Of a stretch of DNA of 64,000 nt, positions 34,891 to 47,548 are shown in pieces. Position 1 is the stretch's first letter. The number at the start of each line of letters is the position of its first letter. This DNA is from Pegea sp. RAD2-039. Its lineage: Eukaryota > Chordata > Thaliacea > Salpida > Salpidae. The position numbers were made by a program, and so were the translations under genes. Where the stretch lies: the NCBI GenBank assembly GCA_034620365.1, contig JAQGEQ010000329.1, positions 287,745 through 351,744 of the forward strand, read 5' to 3'. The notes under the pieces were generated by a model. It saw nothing but the letters and a program-made list of their open reading frames with translations, ran no database searches and was not told where the DNA came from.

Positions 34891-36037
34891 AGTTGAATAC
34901 CAAATGAAAGAAAAACGCGAAATACCACAATATAAATAAGAGAAATAAAGTTCAGGCGTTAAAAAACTCTTTCTATTTTTTACTGGACATACCCAGCAGC
35001 GAATTCTCAAATATAATTTGTACTTCCTTTAGAAATTCAAATCTCTCTTCATTTTACATAAGGCTTGATAAAACACAGCAGCTCTTATTTAAAAATATAC
35101 ATTTTAATTAAGAGGCTCTAATGTTTTTGATTTCAAATAAGAAAAATTATTCTTTTAAAGAGTGATTTACTATGTTAAGAAAGTAGAAAATATTTTTTTA
35201 ATTTGATCTTTTACCTTTGTACACTTTTATTTGTAATTTTTATAAAACAAATTCTTTAATCTGGTAGTTTACCACAAATTTTTAAATTAATTTTTGTGCT
35301 GTAGTAGTAAAACTATTTCATAAACGTGTTTTCTTTGTCCTCGGCTGCTTAATTTGTTTTACTTTTTTAAATCTTTTAAAGTTTGTTGTGATAATGTGTA
35401 CTATATAATTTTGACTGTGAAATTGTTAATATTTTTTAGTAAATTTTATCTTATAAGTTTTAAATATCAATCATAAAGTTTTTTATTAGTTGTTGTAAAC
35501 ATGTGTTATCATGATTTCAAATAACATTTTAAATGTTTTATGTAAACTATAAGTTTGTAATGCAACTTTTATATCATTTATTTATATACTGTTTATAAAA
35601 CAACAATAGACCAATTATTAAATATATATTTTTATATTGAATTTATGGTATAATTATTTTGTGTTTCAAATCAAATAAATAATTTTTGAAAAGTTTTTGG
35701 AAGTGAATTTTAATTGTTTTAAATGATTTTATTTTTTATTTTAGCTTAAATCTTAACTGAAATCATTTTTTATTATGATTCAATTATAATTTTTATTGCA
35801 TAAAACCTTGGTACAATCTTTTGAACATTTTTGTATAAAGTACTTTCAATAATTAGTCAAAAAATGAATTTATAAGTTTTTATCATTTTGGTTATAATCC
35901 TAATTTATACTTTATACTATTGATATATGGTTTCATTTTTTTAAAAGTTAATTCTAACATAATATATAAAAAGTTGTTGAACTAGTTGACATTTTTTTAT
36001 ATAGCTTTCATATAACTTTAAAGTCATAATAGCAAAA
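34891..36037. other. 5' flank of OSGEP, AT-rich, no gene seen
   Basis: Long AT-rich stretch with many T-runs; no supported exon, RNA or repeat. Confidence 0.5.
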
Positions 36038-37063
36038 ATGTCAGTGACTGTGTTAGGCATGGAAGGAAGTGCCAATAAAATTGGAATTGGAATAATTAGA
36101 GATGGTATAGTCTTATCAAACCCACGTCAAACTTATATAAGTCCAATTGGTGAAGGTTTTAAACCTAAAGAGACTGCTATACATCATAAAAAATGGATTC
36201 TTAAGCTACTGCACCAGGCACTAAATGATGCTGGAATCCAACCTGAAGATCTAACTTGTATCGCGTATACTAAAGGTCCTGGCATGGCAGCTCCGTTACT
36301 TACTGTTGCAATTGTAGCTAGAACAGTTGCTCAGTTGTGGGAAAAACCACTTTTGGGTGTCAATCATTGTATTGGTCATATTGAAATGGGTCGCTTGATA
36401 ACAGGAGCAAAGAATCCAACTTTGTTGTATGTTTCAGGTGGAAATACTCAAGTTGTTGCATACTCTCAAAAAAGATATCGTATATTTGGCGAGACTATTG
36501 ATATAGCAGTTGGGAATTGTCTGGATAGATTTGCACGAGTAGTTAATATTTCAAATGACCCATGCCCTGGTTATAACATTGAAAAACTTGCTAAGGAAGG
36601 CAAAAAATATATTGAGCTTCCATATAAGGTAAAAGGAATGGATGTCTCCTTTAGTGGAATAGAAGCATTTTTAGAAAGACATTCAAGAAATCTTCTTAAA
36701 AGTGGCGAATATACTGTTGAAGATCTTTGTTATTCTTTACAAGAGACTGTTTTCGCTATGCTAGTTGAAATAACTGAAAGGGCAATGGCACATTGTGGTT
36801 CAGAAGAAGTTTTGTTAGTTGGTGGTGTAGCATGTAATCGTCGCTTACAAGAAATGATGGGAAAAATGGCTGAAGAAAGAGGTGCCAAACTATATGCTAC
36901 TGATCAACGATTTTGTATTGACAATGGAGCCATGATTGCTCAAGCTGGTGTAGAAATGTGGAAATCTGGTTATTGTGACATAGATAGAGATGAATTGATC
37001 AAAGATTCCTGGATTACACAACGTTTTAGGACTGATGCTGTAGAAGCTAAATGGAGAGATTGA
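36038..37063 (+). CDS. OSGEP: OSGEP/Kae1, KEOPS tRNA threonylcarbamoyltransferase
   Basis: Catalytic subunit of the KEOPS/EKC complex, which transfers threonylcarbamoyl from threonylcarbamoyl-AMP to A37 of ANN-decoding tRNAs (t6A). The 341-aa protein is intronless here and matches the usual length (335 in human). ASKHA-fold motifs are visible: [12 protein letters not shown] at the N-terminus, [11 protein letters not shown], the metal ligands in [11 protein letters not shown] (two His), [43 protein letters not shown] and the third metal ligand Asp in [12 protein letters not shown]. Start is the ATG before [10 protein letters not shown]. It stands alone, with more than 1 kb of AT-rich DNA on both sides. 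The lack of introns contrasts with most neighbours but many small genes here (POLR3K, SELENOT) are also intronless. Confidence 0.97.
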   Translation: MSVTVLGMEGSANKIGIGIIRDGIVLSNPRQTYISPIGEGFKPKETAIHHKKWILKLLHQALNDAGIQPEDLTCIAYTKGPGMAAPLLTVAIVARTVAQLWEKPLLGVNHCIGHIEMGRLITGAKNPTLLYVSGGNTQVVAYSQKRYRIFGETIDIAVGNCLDRFARVVNISNDPCPGYNIEKLAKEGKKYIELPYKVKGMDVSFSGIEAFLERHSRNLLKSGEYTVEDLCYSLQETVFAMLVEITERAMAHCGSEEVLLVGGVACNRRLQEMMGKMAEERGAKLYATDQRFCIDNGAMIAQAGVEMWKSGYCDIDRDELIKDSWITQRFRTDAVEAKWRD

Positions 37064-38849
37064 TGCTTTTTTATTGTTATTACTTTTATATTAGTTGACA
37101 ATTATGATGTCTATCACGTTTAGTGATGTGCTTGGTTGCAGTGTTTATTGTGATGACCTATCTTAGATGAAAAGTTACAAATTTTACTGATTTCATCATC
37201 TACTTGAATTGGGAGAAAATTTCTAAAGATGAAGAATAATTTATTTATATTGTTGCTTTAAAAAAGATAATTTTCTTGTTTCATATAATTTTATAATTCT
37301 AATTCTGTCAAATAAAATATTTTCATAAAAATACAATTTGTATTGAAGCTAGTATTATCAAAAACAACTTTAATATTAATTTTGATTGAAAGAAAAAATG
37401 ATAAGACATCAGAATAGTTTTATATTTACAGATTCAATTGAAAAGACATGATCATTCAAATTTATGAAATTTAATATTAACTGAAACTTTATTTTAATAT
37501 TTATTAACTTTATTCCAAGTTAAATGGAAAGTTAATAAAATCTCATAGCCTATGAGTTGATGAGAAATTTTAAAAGATATTTGTAAAAGATCTTTTTATA
37601 AATCATCTTAGATGCCCTGATATAATATTTTCTAATTTTGTTGAAGTGGATACATCGACAAGTTTATTACTTTGTATACTTCCATCATTTATCACATCGA
37701 CAAAAAATTAAATAATTTTTTGAGTAGTTTATTCTAATTTTGAAAACTTTTGGTTAACTTTGCAAAAAGTGTTTCCATTTTTACCTCAAAGGGAATTTAA
37801 AATATTATATGTCCTTTTGTTCATTTGTTTCTCAGAAATTAATAAACCCGTTTCCCAGTCACTAACCAAGTAACTAAGGCTCGCAAACTTACAGTGATGA
37901 AAGTAAAAAGCACATCACAATCAGCCAATATAAATAAAGTTTGGAAAAAATTTGGCAATAAGGGTTTGGTTATAATGAGATCCATAGGTTGTGGATAAAA
38001 TTAGACAGTGAAAGTTATCAACATTACTGAAAAAAAGATTAGAATTAAGTTTCAACTTCATTTAAGCATCAAAACTTTGCATAGTATGTGAACTATAGAT
38101 ATTATCATATTAATTTAGATTTAATATTTACAAATTATTTAAAAGAGAGCTAAAAAAGCAGTTACAGCAAAAGTTCTTTTATATGTTTTTGTCCGGAAGA
38201 CTTTTTCTAATTTTCAGTAAATTTATATGATCTTTAAGTTTAAGACACCGAATTAAAACTCAAACTTATTTGATTAATTAACTTATAAATAGCAGTAATT
38301 TAAATTACACTAATTTCTTTCAACATTAACAATCAAATCAAAAAATTGTCTAATTCTCTTCTATGTGTTTTATTTTAAAAGAAGACTTATAATGATAATA
38401 ATTTATATTTTCAGCTTAAATCCTGTAAACAACAAATTGTAAAAAAGTTTAGACTAACTTAAAATAGTTTTCTTACATGTATATTTTTAATTGAAATTTT
38501 AATTTTATTAACTTTTATTATTTTCCTATTAGCAATCAACAGAGATTTTATATTGAGCAAGTTAATTGGTTCTAAAAGCTTTAATGGTAAATATTTAGCT
38601 AAAAGCAACCAGACAAGGTTTTTAAACCTCTTTTAATCTCAAAAGTAGTCAAGGGCAGCAAATTATTTATAGTAAAAATAAACCCTAAAATGTGCAAGTA
38701 CCCTGCTGATAAACAAGCATTCTGATGAATAATATCTAAGCTCATTCAAAGTCGTTTTAATGCAAACTAGTATTTCCTTTTATTACTGAAAATTATGTGA
38801 AAGTCGGCCACAATTTTTGCAAAAGATGCTTAAGATGTTTGTTAGTTGA
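37064..38849. other. Intergenic AT-rich DNA, no gene seen
   Basis: 3' flank of OSGEP (AATAAA-type signal near 37312). No supported exon or repeat. Confidence 0.5.
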
Positions 38850-39630
38850 TCAGATACAATAATAACTTTTCACTTTAAAGTTAATCTGAAGATTTCTTCT
38901 TTTGTTTTTTAAAGGGCAGTACAGTAAATATGGTACCGTAGCATTTCTCTGTTTTCGTCGGCAAATGTACCTCGTCGGTTGACTTTGACTATATGCTTTA
39001 AACCCTAGATTATCTTGTCGTGTATCAGCATCACTGATAATATCTATCATGCCTAGTATAAGATTCTTGATGAATTTCTCAATAAATTCCACTCTGTGTC
39101 TTGTTTGGATCTTTTATTAAAAAAACTTTGTCAGCATTCATATTTATATTTTTCCTCTGAAATTGCTGAAATGTTTTATCACTATTTTCAGTCATGTTTA
39201 TGAGTTCATATAATAATAATGTCAAATCGTTTGTAACGACAACTGATATCATATGACTTAGATCTATATCTTCTGTCTTCAACATCATCAGTCTATTTTG
39301 AGCAACGAATCTCCTAATTGTTTCGTTTTGCACAAGAAAAGTTATACTTATACTATATCTGGAATGCTCCATAAACGTAAAGTTAAGTTTACAATCTTTT
39401 CTAAAATGTCTAAAACGGATCAGTACTGACATTAATGGATGTTAGCGGGAGGTGCTCTCTTTAGACACCCTCCTTTGCATTTATTGTAATAAATAAATAA
39501 ATAATGGGTAGTTGATACTTTTGAGTGTTTCATTTAATTGACTTTGACCAATTCTACTGTAATCACCAGCTTCATAGCTACAGCCATCTATTGGGTCTTT
39601 GAATAGCTATGTTGGATTTGATTACTGATG
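38850..39630 (-). pseudogene. Broken unrecognised gene, split by a LINE-tail insertion
   Basis: Three minus-strand segments read as one protein with lesions. The upstream part (about 39630-39508; LFKDPIDGCSYEAGDYSR...) is followed by an inserted 63-bp LINE tail. Removing the insert and one copy of the 6-bp target duplication keeps the frame open into 39432-39079 (FRKDCKLNFTF, ISVVVTNDLTLLLYELINM). That segment ends in a stop overlapping a second frame (39092-38850; EFIEKFIKNLILGMIDIISD) by 14 nt, so a frameshift separates them. The last ~25 residues become Lys/Arg-rich. I do not recognise the family. It could be an old retrogene or a host gene fragment; acceptor-like CATAG before the first segment leaves the intron question open. 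Confidence 0.5.
39433..39507 (+). mobile_element. Short LINE/SINE 3'-tail insertion with target-site duplication
   Basis: Insert 39439-39501 reads ATGTTAGCGGGAGGTGCTCT, CTTTAGACACCCTCCTTTGC, then ATTTATTGTAATAAATAAATA. It matches the LINE 3' end at 54986-55056 and the SINE tail at 18186-18240. TAATGG repeats flank it at 39433-39438 and 39502-39507, as expected for target-primed reverse transcription. Only the last ~45 bp plus the AAATA tail were copied, so it is severely 5'-truncated. Confidence 0.75.
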
Positions 39631-40399
39631 AAGTATGATTTTAGATAAAGAAAAATTCACAATTTAATTGTTATTTATTAAATTTAAATTGACAATGTAA
39701 CTTTACTTCATAACATAAAAAGAAATGTCAATAAATCAGGATTTAATCTTTGAAAATATTGAGTACTATATCCGAGTAATCATATTCATATATAATTTAT
39801 TTATTATATATTTTTACTCAAGTTTATTTTTATATATTTCTAGGATAAATTTGTCAACTTCAAACACAAACTGTTCAGCCTATTCAGTAAAATATGTTTT
39901 TGGATTGATTATTAAAAAGCCAGTTTAACATAAATTTGTAAACAACAATACAAATAGTTATTAAATTAATAAATTTAGTATTTTTAGAAAAGAACGTTAC
40001 ATTGTATGACTAAAACAATGAAGTGATTTGCTAATGACTTAATTTAACAGTAAATTAAAAATAAGCCAATTATTAAGAACTGTTTATTTTCTCTAAACCA
40101 TTGAAAATGTTTTTTTACCATTTTGCAAAACAGGAAGTACTTCAACATTAAAGAAATGTGATTATATAAAAAATGTATTTGGTTTATGACCACTTATATG
40201 AAGTAAAAGTACTTTTTAGTTTATAATTTAATCATTCAGTTGGTGAGTAATTGTTTTAATTTTTTAGTTATTAATTTTTAAGAATTGAGCACTTAATAAG
40301 ATTGTTGTTTTTATTGATATATTTTAAACTTACTGTAGTAGTTTATTTAGATATATTTATACTTATAATAATAATAGTATTTTACTAATTTATAGATAA
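39631..40399. other. Intergenic AT-rich DNA, no gene seen
   Basis: No supported exon; the 67-codon frame at 39725-39928 is Ile/Tyr/Phe-rich translation of AT-rich DNA. Confidence 0.45.
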
Positions 40400-41060
40400 T
40401 ATCAAAATAAATGACAAAAGTGAAGATAAATGAAAAAAAATGTTGAAACTTTTGAAGTGCCACAGTTAAACATAAGTAATGTAGAAAATGTAGGAAAAAC
40501 TGACAATCACTTGTAAGGGAATTACTTAAATAATATTTTTAAACAAAATTTAAAAAGAAGGAATAGATTTTATGGAAGTGATGGAGTCAGAAGAAAGAGT
40601 TTAAAGTTTGGTTAAAAAGTTGTTATTAAGTGGATGTTAAGTGAGTTACTTTTCAATAATAAACCTCTAAAGGTAATCTATCCTAGAAGGTTATGATCTT
40701 TAAAAAGTAATTGAACTTTAGACAACAGAAACCATTAATAATCTTAAATGAAAGTATAAGGTCTGTAAGGATTTTATATCAAGCATTTAGAGATGGTATT
40801 TGTATAAAGAGAAGGATATTTCACATCTATGAAAAGTTTTCTTAGTAAATGATCTTTGAACAATCAAGCTTTCTGAAATTTTTTTTAAGATGAAAACTTT
40901 ATATGAAGGAATTGAATTTTAATTTGGGACAGATTTATATGGTGAAAAGTTTAACAATTTTCAAATATTTTTGGTCTTGAAATATTTGAGAACTTGGTAT
41001 GAAGTTGATGATGAAATTTTAAACAAACTATTTATATTGTGAGCCCATTTTAATTCATCA
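40400..41060 (-). mobile_element. Decayed LINE 3' region (reverse transcriptase C-terminus)
   Basis: Aligns along its length with 59640-60270 in the same orientation (shared words: AATCACTTGT, TTGGGAC(A/G)GAT, GGTATGAAGT, GTGAGCCC). Minus-strand translation includes IINGFCCL, equivalent to IINDFCYFNLNHFF in the other copy, the KIINGL...FF block found after the RT domain of CR1/Jockey-type elements. Many stops and indels; long dead. Confidence 0.55.
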
Positions 41061-41314
41061 TATATAAAGATGTACAAATCTTTAATGACCTTCAATGATT
41101 TTGGGAAATTTTATTATTTAGATAAAAGTCAGGTTTTTGAGAGCTTAAAATTTTTGATGTTTTATAACTGAGTTGTGATTGGCTATTTATTTGAACTTGG
41201 TTCCTGTTTATCTTATGTGTTACAATTTTGTTAGGAGCCAAAAAGATTTGTTTCCTAATTTGTATGTTTTTATAGATAAGCAATTTTGCTAGTAAAAAGG
41301 CGTTTGTTTTAAAG

Positions 41315-43467
41315 ATGACTCATAATGTTTCAATAGAATTTAATAATAATCAAATACAATATTATCCTGGAAATATTGTAAGTGGCATTGTAACTTTTAA
41401 TCTGTTTGAAGATGTCTCATCTGTATCTGGTTTGTTGAAAATCTTTTAGTTTTGATAACAAATTTTGACAAATTTTTTTTATTAGAGGTTCGTATAAGTC
41501 TTGGTGGGAAAGCGAAGTTAAGATGGACTGAACAAGTAAATAAGCAGACTGTTGTTTATTCTAACAAAGAAAGATATTTTAAATCAAAGACACAAGTTTT
41601 AAACGGGAGTAAGTCCAGTTATTTTTTGGGACTTTATCTTCTGAGTTAACTGAAAACAGTTTAAATATTTTAATATTTTTGCTTAATTTTGTTTAAGCGT
41701 GAAAAAAGAAATCATTTTCATAATTTATTTTCAGATCAATGTAACAACCAATTAAAAAAAGGCCAACATAAATATGCTTTTTCTTTTCAACTACCTACTA
41801 ATATTCCATCATCTTTTTATTGTAAGTTTAATATTTAAGTTTTCAACATATGAAGTTTACAAACAATTATTTTACTATTGAATGTGATTTATATAAAAAA
41901 GATTTTTATTATATTCTACTTAAAAACTATTTCTATTGTTTTGTTATTTAAGATAACTTTGTTGAACCAATTAATTGTTGATAATCAATTTAACAACAAG
42001 TATTTTTTGTATAATAAATTAATTATTAAATATGTTTACTATAAAATTTGATCTTAAGTAATTGAATCTTGTTGCAGTTAATTCCAATGCTAAAGCAAGT
42101 GTAGAGTATGCAGCTAAAGGATTTATTATACGAAGTGGTTTCAATTCTAATATCAAAGGGAAAACTCTTATTACAGTCCTTGGAACAACTCCGCCAGAGT
42201 GTGTTAACCCTCTGGTATATGTTTATGATAAAAAATATAAATTGAAGTAAAAGTTGTTAAATTTCAGGAACCATCATCTGGAAGAGATGACAAATACATT
42301 TGTTGCTGGTGTTGTAAACAAGGTCCAATTAAAGGTGAAATTAGTTTGGATAAAACTCTGTTCTTACCAGGAGAAGTGGTTATCATCAATGCAAATGTTG
42401 AAAATTTAAGGTAGTCATCTGTTTAATATCAATCGGCTTTAATTTCTGTTTAGTTATTTTAATAAATATTATTTGTTTTTAACTCCATAGCAACACTCCA
42501 ATACAAGTCACTAACTTGAACATTAGACGAAAAATTAAACTGAAGGCAGTACTTAAAACTAAACAATTTTCTGATGTGTTGTTAACTTTTCCGTTCGAGT
42601 CTTGTGTTCCAAGATCTTCTCTTAACCTCAATAACAAGCAAATTCAGGTATTTTTACTATTTAAACATATTTCAGTAAAAATTACTTTTTTTTCAATACT
42701 TGTTTTAAGAAAGCAAATATTTACTTTATAATAAGCTTTTAAGCCTTTAAAGTTTTAAAAACTTGAAAAATATTTTGTTTCTACCATCAGAGTTTTCTTC
42801 TAAAGTTACAGAAATATTCACATTCGTGTTTCTACTTTGAAGTATTCAACATTTTAACAAAATATTTTCTTGTTTCATTTAGTTGCCTCTTGAGACTGCA
42901 CCAACACATCTACCAAACTGTTCAATTATTATTCCCGAATATTATGCTGAAGTAAGTTTCAACATTTACTTGAAATTATTTTATTTATATCAATAATTAA
43001 TTAATGAACGATTAGCTTTAGTCTGTTGTTAAAAACAATTACTTTAAATTGGTCTAATTTTTTTTCATAGTTGTAGATACTCTGTCAACAATTTCAATTT
43101 TGTTTTTTAGCTTGAAGGAGTTATAAACGGGTGTCATATCAATTTAAGGGTCTATGCAAAGATGATCATTGGTGCTACGATTCCTGCATCATTTCCACCA
43201 CCACCTAATCCCGTTGCAACAGTTTGTAAGAATTTTATTTATTTAATCAAATATAACTTTATAAAAAGAATCTTTGATCTGAAACCAAAACTAGATTATT
43301 GATTATGACATTCAACAGATTCAGAACCTCCGGCGTATAATATAGCCACCTCTGGAAATATGTTTGAGAATCAGCCGCCTACTGCACCCACTGCACCAGC
43401 AGCCGACGATAAACCATCAAATGGTTCTTATTATGATTGGAACCAACCCGCCTTCACTTACTCTTAA
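41315..43467 (+). CDS. Arrestin domain-containing protein (ARRDC-like)
   Basis: Alpha-arrestin, an endosomal/plasma-membrane adaptor that links cargo to NEDD4-type ubiquitin ligases. Nine exons (41315-41429, 41486-41608, 41735-41821, 42078-42214, 42268-42410, 42491-42647, 42883-42951, 43111-43225, 43319-43467) join in phase to 1095 nt (364 aa). N-domain: IEFNNNQIQYYPGNIVSGIV, EVRISLGGKAKLRWTE, LKKGQHKYAFSFQLP, PSSF. C-domain: CCWCCKQGPIKGEISLDKTL, FLPGEVVIINANVEN, and LPNCSIIIPEYYAE. The Pro-rich tail has one PPxY motif (EPPAYN, residues ~320), the binding site for WW domains; family members often have two. Start is the ATG giving MTHNVSIEFN, as in relatives. Confidence 0.94.
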
Positions 43468-46400
43468 TCTTTTATTTTAATTACGATTTCAGCACAATTT
43501 ATTTCAATGCTTTTTACTAATATTTTATTTGAGAAATCTCGTTACCTCCTAAATTTGCTTCAATAACCATGTATCAAATTTGTTAATCAACGCCTGGTAG
43601 AAATTTATACTAATCAGAAAGTTACACATTGAATTGATTTTTATTTAAATTTGTTGAAACTTTTATTTAGATTTTTAGTTTAGAAGTAGCAATTTGTAAA
43701 GTTAATTGTACAGTTCACTTTTATTTCATCATCTGATGTTTATATATTGCTTAAATTTCTTACAATTTCATTAAAATAAAGAAAAAGAACGATAGAACCC
43801 AATTATTTGTAGCTATAAATCTTTGATTTACTTACCAGAGTAACATTTACTTACATAAGTGAAAGTAGAAACCCATATTAGATAATTTTATGGCCTGTAT
43901 TATGATTATATGACAAAAATAAGAAAAGTCGACAATAAGCCATAGCAATTTTGAAGTTAAGAATAATTTTAGACTATTCTGATAATGGTAGAGAGCTACA
44001 GAACATTTTAGAGATAAGAATTTTAAACAGACACAAACCATTGCTTGTTTCAAATCATTTTGAAGGCTGCAAATATCTAAAAAATGTTAAATCGATAAGC
44101 ATGTCAACCTAAGCTTTGATATTTTGATCTTCTTAAAGAAAGCTTTCAAGCTAAATTTTTTAAATTCATTTCTCGCAGAAAACTTTTTTTAATTATTTAT
44201 TGATTGTTTCAAAACTACGTTATCAGATGTATTAGTAACTAATGGGTGTTTTACAAGCAGTAAACTTTTTGATGGATTTCATATATACAAATTTATTTTT
44301 TATTTAGTTTTTGACATTTTATCAAATTATAATGCTGTAATTTTATGAATGCTTAATTTCAATATTCAAAGATCCGTGCTGAACTAAAATATTTTTTAAC
44401 TTTTGATAATCAAGTATGATTGAGTAAATCAACTTCATTTGTAATCATTGGTTTATTAAAATATTTCAAAAGTTGATCATTTAAGCAATTTAAATAGTTT
44501 TAAATCTAAAAAGCTTTCGTTCTAAAGATTGATGCAAGCTATTTATCTAAACAAATTATCTGTTGTAAGTAGATTCAAAGTTTTTTGCGAGTTGCTTAAC
44601 GATTTAAAAAGTATTTTTGTAAAAATGTTCAAAAAACTGTAATTTGTTTTACAAGTTTCTATTATTAAACATTTTGTTGTTGTTATTTATCAATAAATTT
44701 CTTTAAAACTTTGGGAAAAAAAAATAGTTTTTTTTATTTAAAAGTTGAAAGCACTTCATTATGTAAAGAAGCTCCTTATACCATTAAGATGTTAGTAGAT
44801 GTACTACTTTTAAACAAAGTCAAATCTATAACAAAATTCTCTTTAAAAGTTACTAGTTATTCACCCAAAGGCATCATAAAGTGTAATAGTTGGTCAATTA
44901 AATACCAACCAGATCGAATTCTCACGGCAATTTTATGATAGAAACTTTCAACTTGACAATAAGCGCTATCTGTTTTTTTTTTAGTGGTAAAATGAGAAAA
45001 GACAAGTTGTTTAGCAAGCTAGTTTTGATAGCGTGCGAATACGTTTTTAGTATTCGCACGAAATACCAGTGGATAATTATTAAGCATTAATAAGTTATTA
45101 TTAAAAGTTATTTGGTTTACTTAACTATAAAAAGAGATTTATAAAAATGTTAATGATCTTGTGAATACTTAGAATTTAGTAATTCTGCAGAAGAAAATTA
45201 GATTTATTATTTAAAAAATATTTTTTTTCATGATTTGAATAATTCAAAAGCTTTTTATAACGAAAAGTGCTTGAGGCTACTTTACGAATTTGTTGTTTTA
45301 GGTTAATTTACTGAAAGTTGAAAAAATGTTGGAAGTTGGTTTTTTGGTTGCTTTGTATGCTTTTGCAAAACCATTTGTAGCAGACTTTGTCGGAAACTAG
45401 AAAGGTAATTGCTTGAATTAGACCAATTATATGGCAAAAAAGACCAATTTATTCGATTTTACTACGAGTTGATTTCTTATTTAAACTTGGCATTGCTTCA
45501 AACATAACCGTGATATAAGTTTTAGTATTTATCGATTTTATATCTTCGTCTTTTAGGCTTGAGTAAAAATTAGCAAACATTTTTTTTTAGGAAAATTACT
45601 ATTTCATTTGAAATATGTAAAAATCTGTGTAAAAAATAGAACTCCTGTATATTCTGAAACTAGACAAAAAAACGATAAAATTTTAATGATAATTTTAAAG
45701 AAAAGAAAACTCGAAGTAAAATGAAAAAAGAGAAAGTAACAACAGTTTATCTTATTCTACTTTCTAGATCAGAACTAGTTATAACTTTTTGGATGTTTAT
45801 AACTAGAAGGTTAGTTTGCAGTCAAAATGTCTTTATAAATTTTTACCGAGTAGTTTAAAATGGAATTTCTGCAATCTAAATTATATGAAACACTTAAGAA
45901 GAAAATAGTTTTACATTTTACTAAAGAAATATGAAGTTTGTTATCAAATTTTTTAGCTTTGTCATTTAAAGTGAATAGTTACAAGGCCGGTCACGATATT
46001 AAACGCTGCAATGTTAAATTATCAACAAGACAAATAAATCATACGTAAATAGAAGAGCTTCAATTTTGTTGTGTGTGTTTTTTAAGGTTCAATTTTCAAT
46101 TAGTTTCTTATTAAGTGGTATTATCTGAGTTTTTTGAAAAGTCAAACGGAATTTACGAAATCATTTTTGGTATTATGTTTGTTTTCTTTAGTATTATACT
46201 GAAAGTTTAAATTGAATAGAAATAAACTGTTAATGAAAACATAAGGAGAAAATATGTTTTTAATAAAGAGATATCTTTCACAAAACACTATAGTTAGTTT
46301 TGAATAAATCATTTTATTTGCCTTGCATGAAGAGGTAATAAAGTTTAAAAATAAACTTTACTTGAATATTTTTAGTTGATATACGTTTATTAGTAAACTC

Positions 46401-47548
46401 AATATTTTCATTATAAAATAATACATTCATATTGTTAATGAATTATGAAAATCATAAAGTTGCATAATATATAATTGCTTTAAAATTATAAAATTCAAAT
46501 TTAGATCAAAGCAAAATTATACAAATTTATACAAAAACGTTAAATATACAAAAGGCTAACTTTTAAATGGAAAGATTAAAAACATATTATTCTTGTTTGC
46601 AATATGAGTTGTAATACTTTATTGTTACTGGTTTACTTCTGTTTTAACAAATACATTGTTTGATTTATAGTAACAAAAACTGTTTTATGTTAAATAGAGT
46701 AAACATAGAGTAAACAGAGCAGACAAGCACAGTAAAAACCATAATTTTCAATGTTCAATGAAGCAAAAACTGGTATTTGATGTCTATACGACAAAGTATC
46801 TTCAATCGATATATTGAGGTTGAAAAGAACATCAATTTCATGATTTCTTAAATTTGAACTATTAGCATTTGAAATGGCCTTTTTTAAATAACTCAATCGG
46901 AAACAGTAAATGTCAGCTAAGATTTGAGAATTATTTTTAAACATTAATTGAGTGATAAGTTTTTAATTTAAAAGAAGTTCTTCATTTTATTATTTACAGC
47001 CGAGTACGCTGTGCTTGAATGAACAATCGTTATATCTGTTTTGTTTGAGACTGAGAAAGTTTTTTTTACTATTTTTTCGGCCAGTTTTGTTCACTTTTCA
47101 ACTATATAGTAGTTGATATTAAAATTGAATTATTAATATAATATATAATAACAATTTTATATAAAAATAAAAATAACAATATAATATAATATAATTGTTA
47201 TAATATTTTATAACAATTAATATATATTTTTTTTAATTCTGTGATTATATATTCTATTGTATATTATTTTCAAGCAGTTTGTATAATTAAAAGTGAAACC
47301 ATTAATTTGAAAATCCTATTAAGTTAAATGAATTATCAAAAGTTAATTCACGTAAGCCAACCACGGCTAGAAACTGTTCTCAAATAACTTATAATTCTTC
47401 TTACAACTTAAAAGATCAAATTAAAAGTAGATAAAATTGGTTGTCACTGAATTATCAAATTTTATAAGCAGCTTATGTCACTAATAGCAACATACTACTC
47501 ACAAAACGTCATTAATTTTCTTGTAGCTTTATAGAAACTTTATTTTTA
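43468..47548. other. Long intergenic AT-rich DNA, no gene seen
   Basis: No supported exon in 4 kb. It holds a perfect 11-bp GC-containing hairpin at 45032-45060 and an AT dinucleotide-rich stretch near 47110-47240. The 84-codon minus frame at 46690-46944 is the best single frame but has no recognisable feature or splice partner. Confidence 0.45.
45032..45060. repeat. Perfect inverted repeat, 11-bp stem with 7-nt loop
   Basis: CGTGCGAATAC, loop GTTTTTA, GTATTCGCACG. The stem has three CpG-containing steps per arm in a strongly AT-rich surrounding. Role unknown. Confidence 0.9.

Noticed and set aside
46690-46944. 84-codon minus-strand frame
   Set aside because: No recognisable motif, no splice partner and composition typical of AT-rich background.
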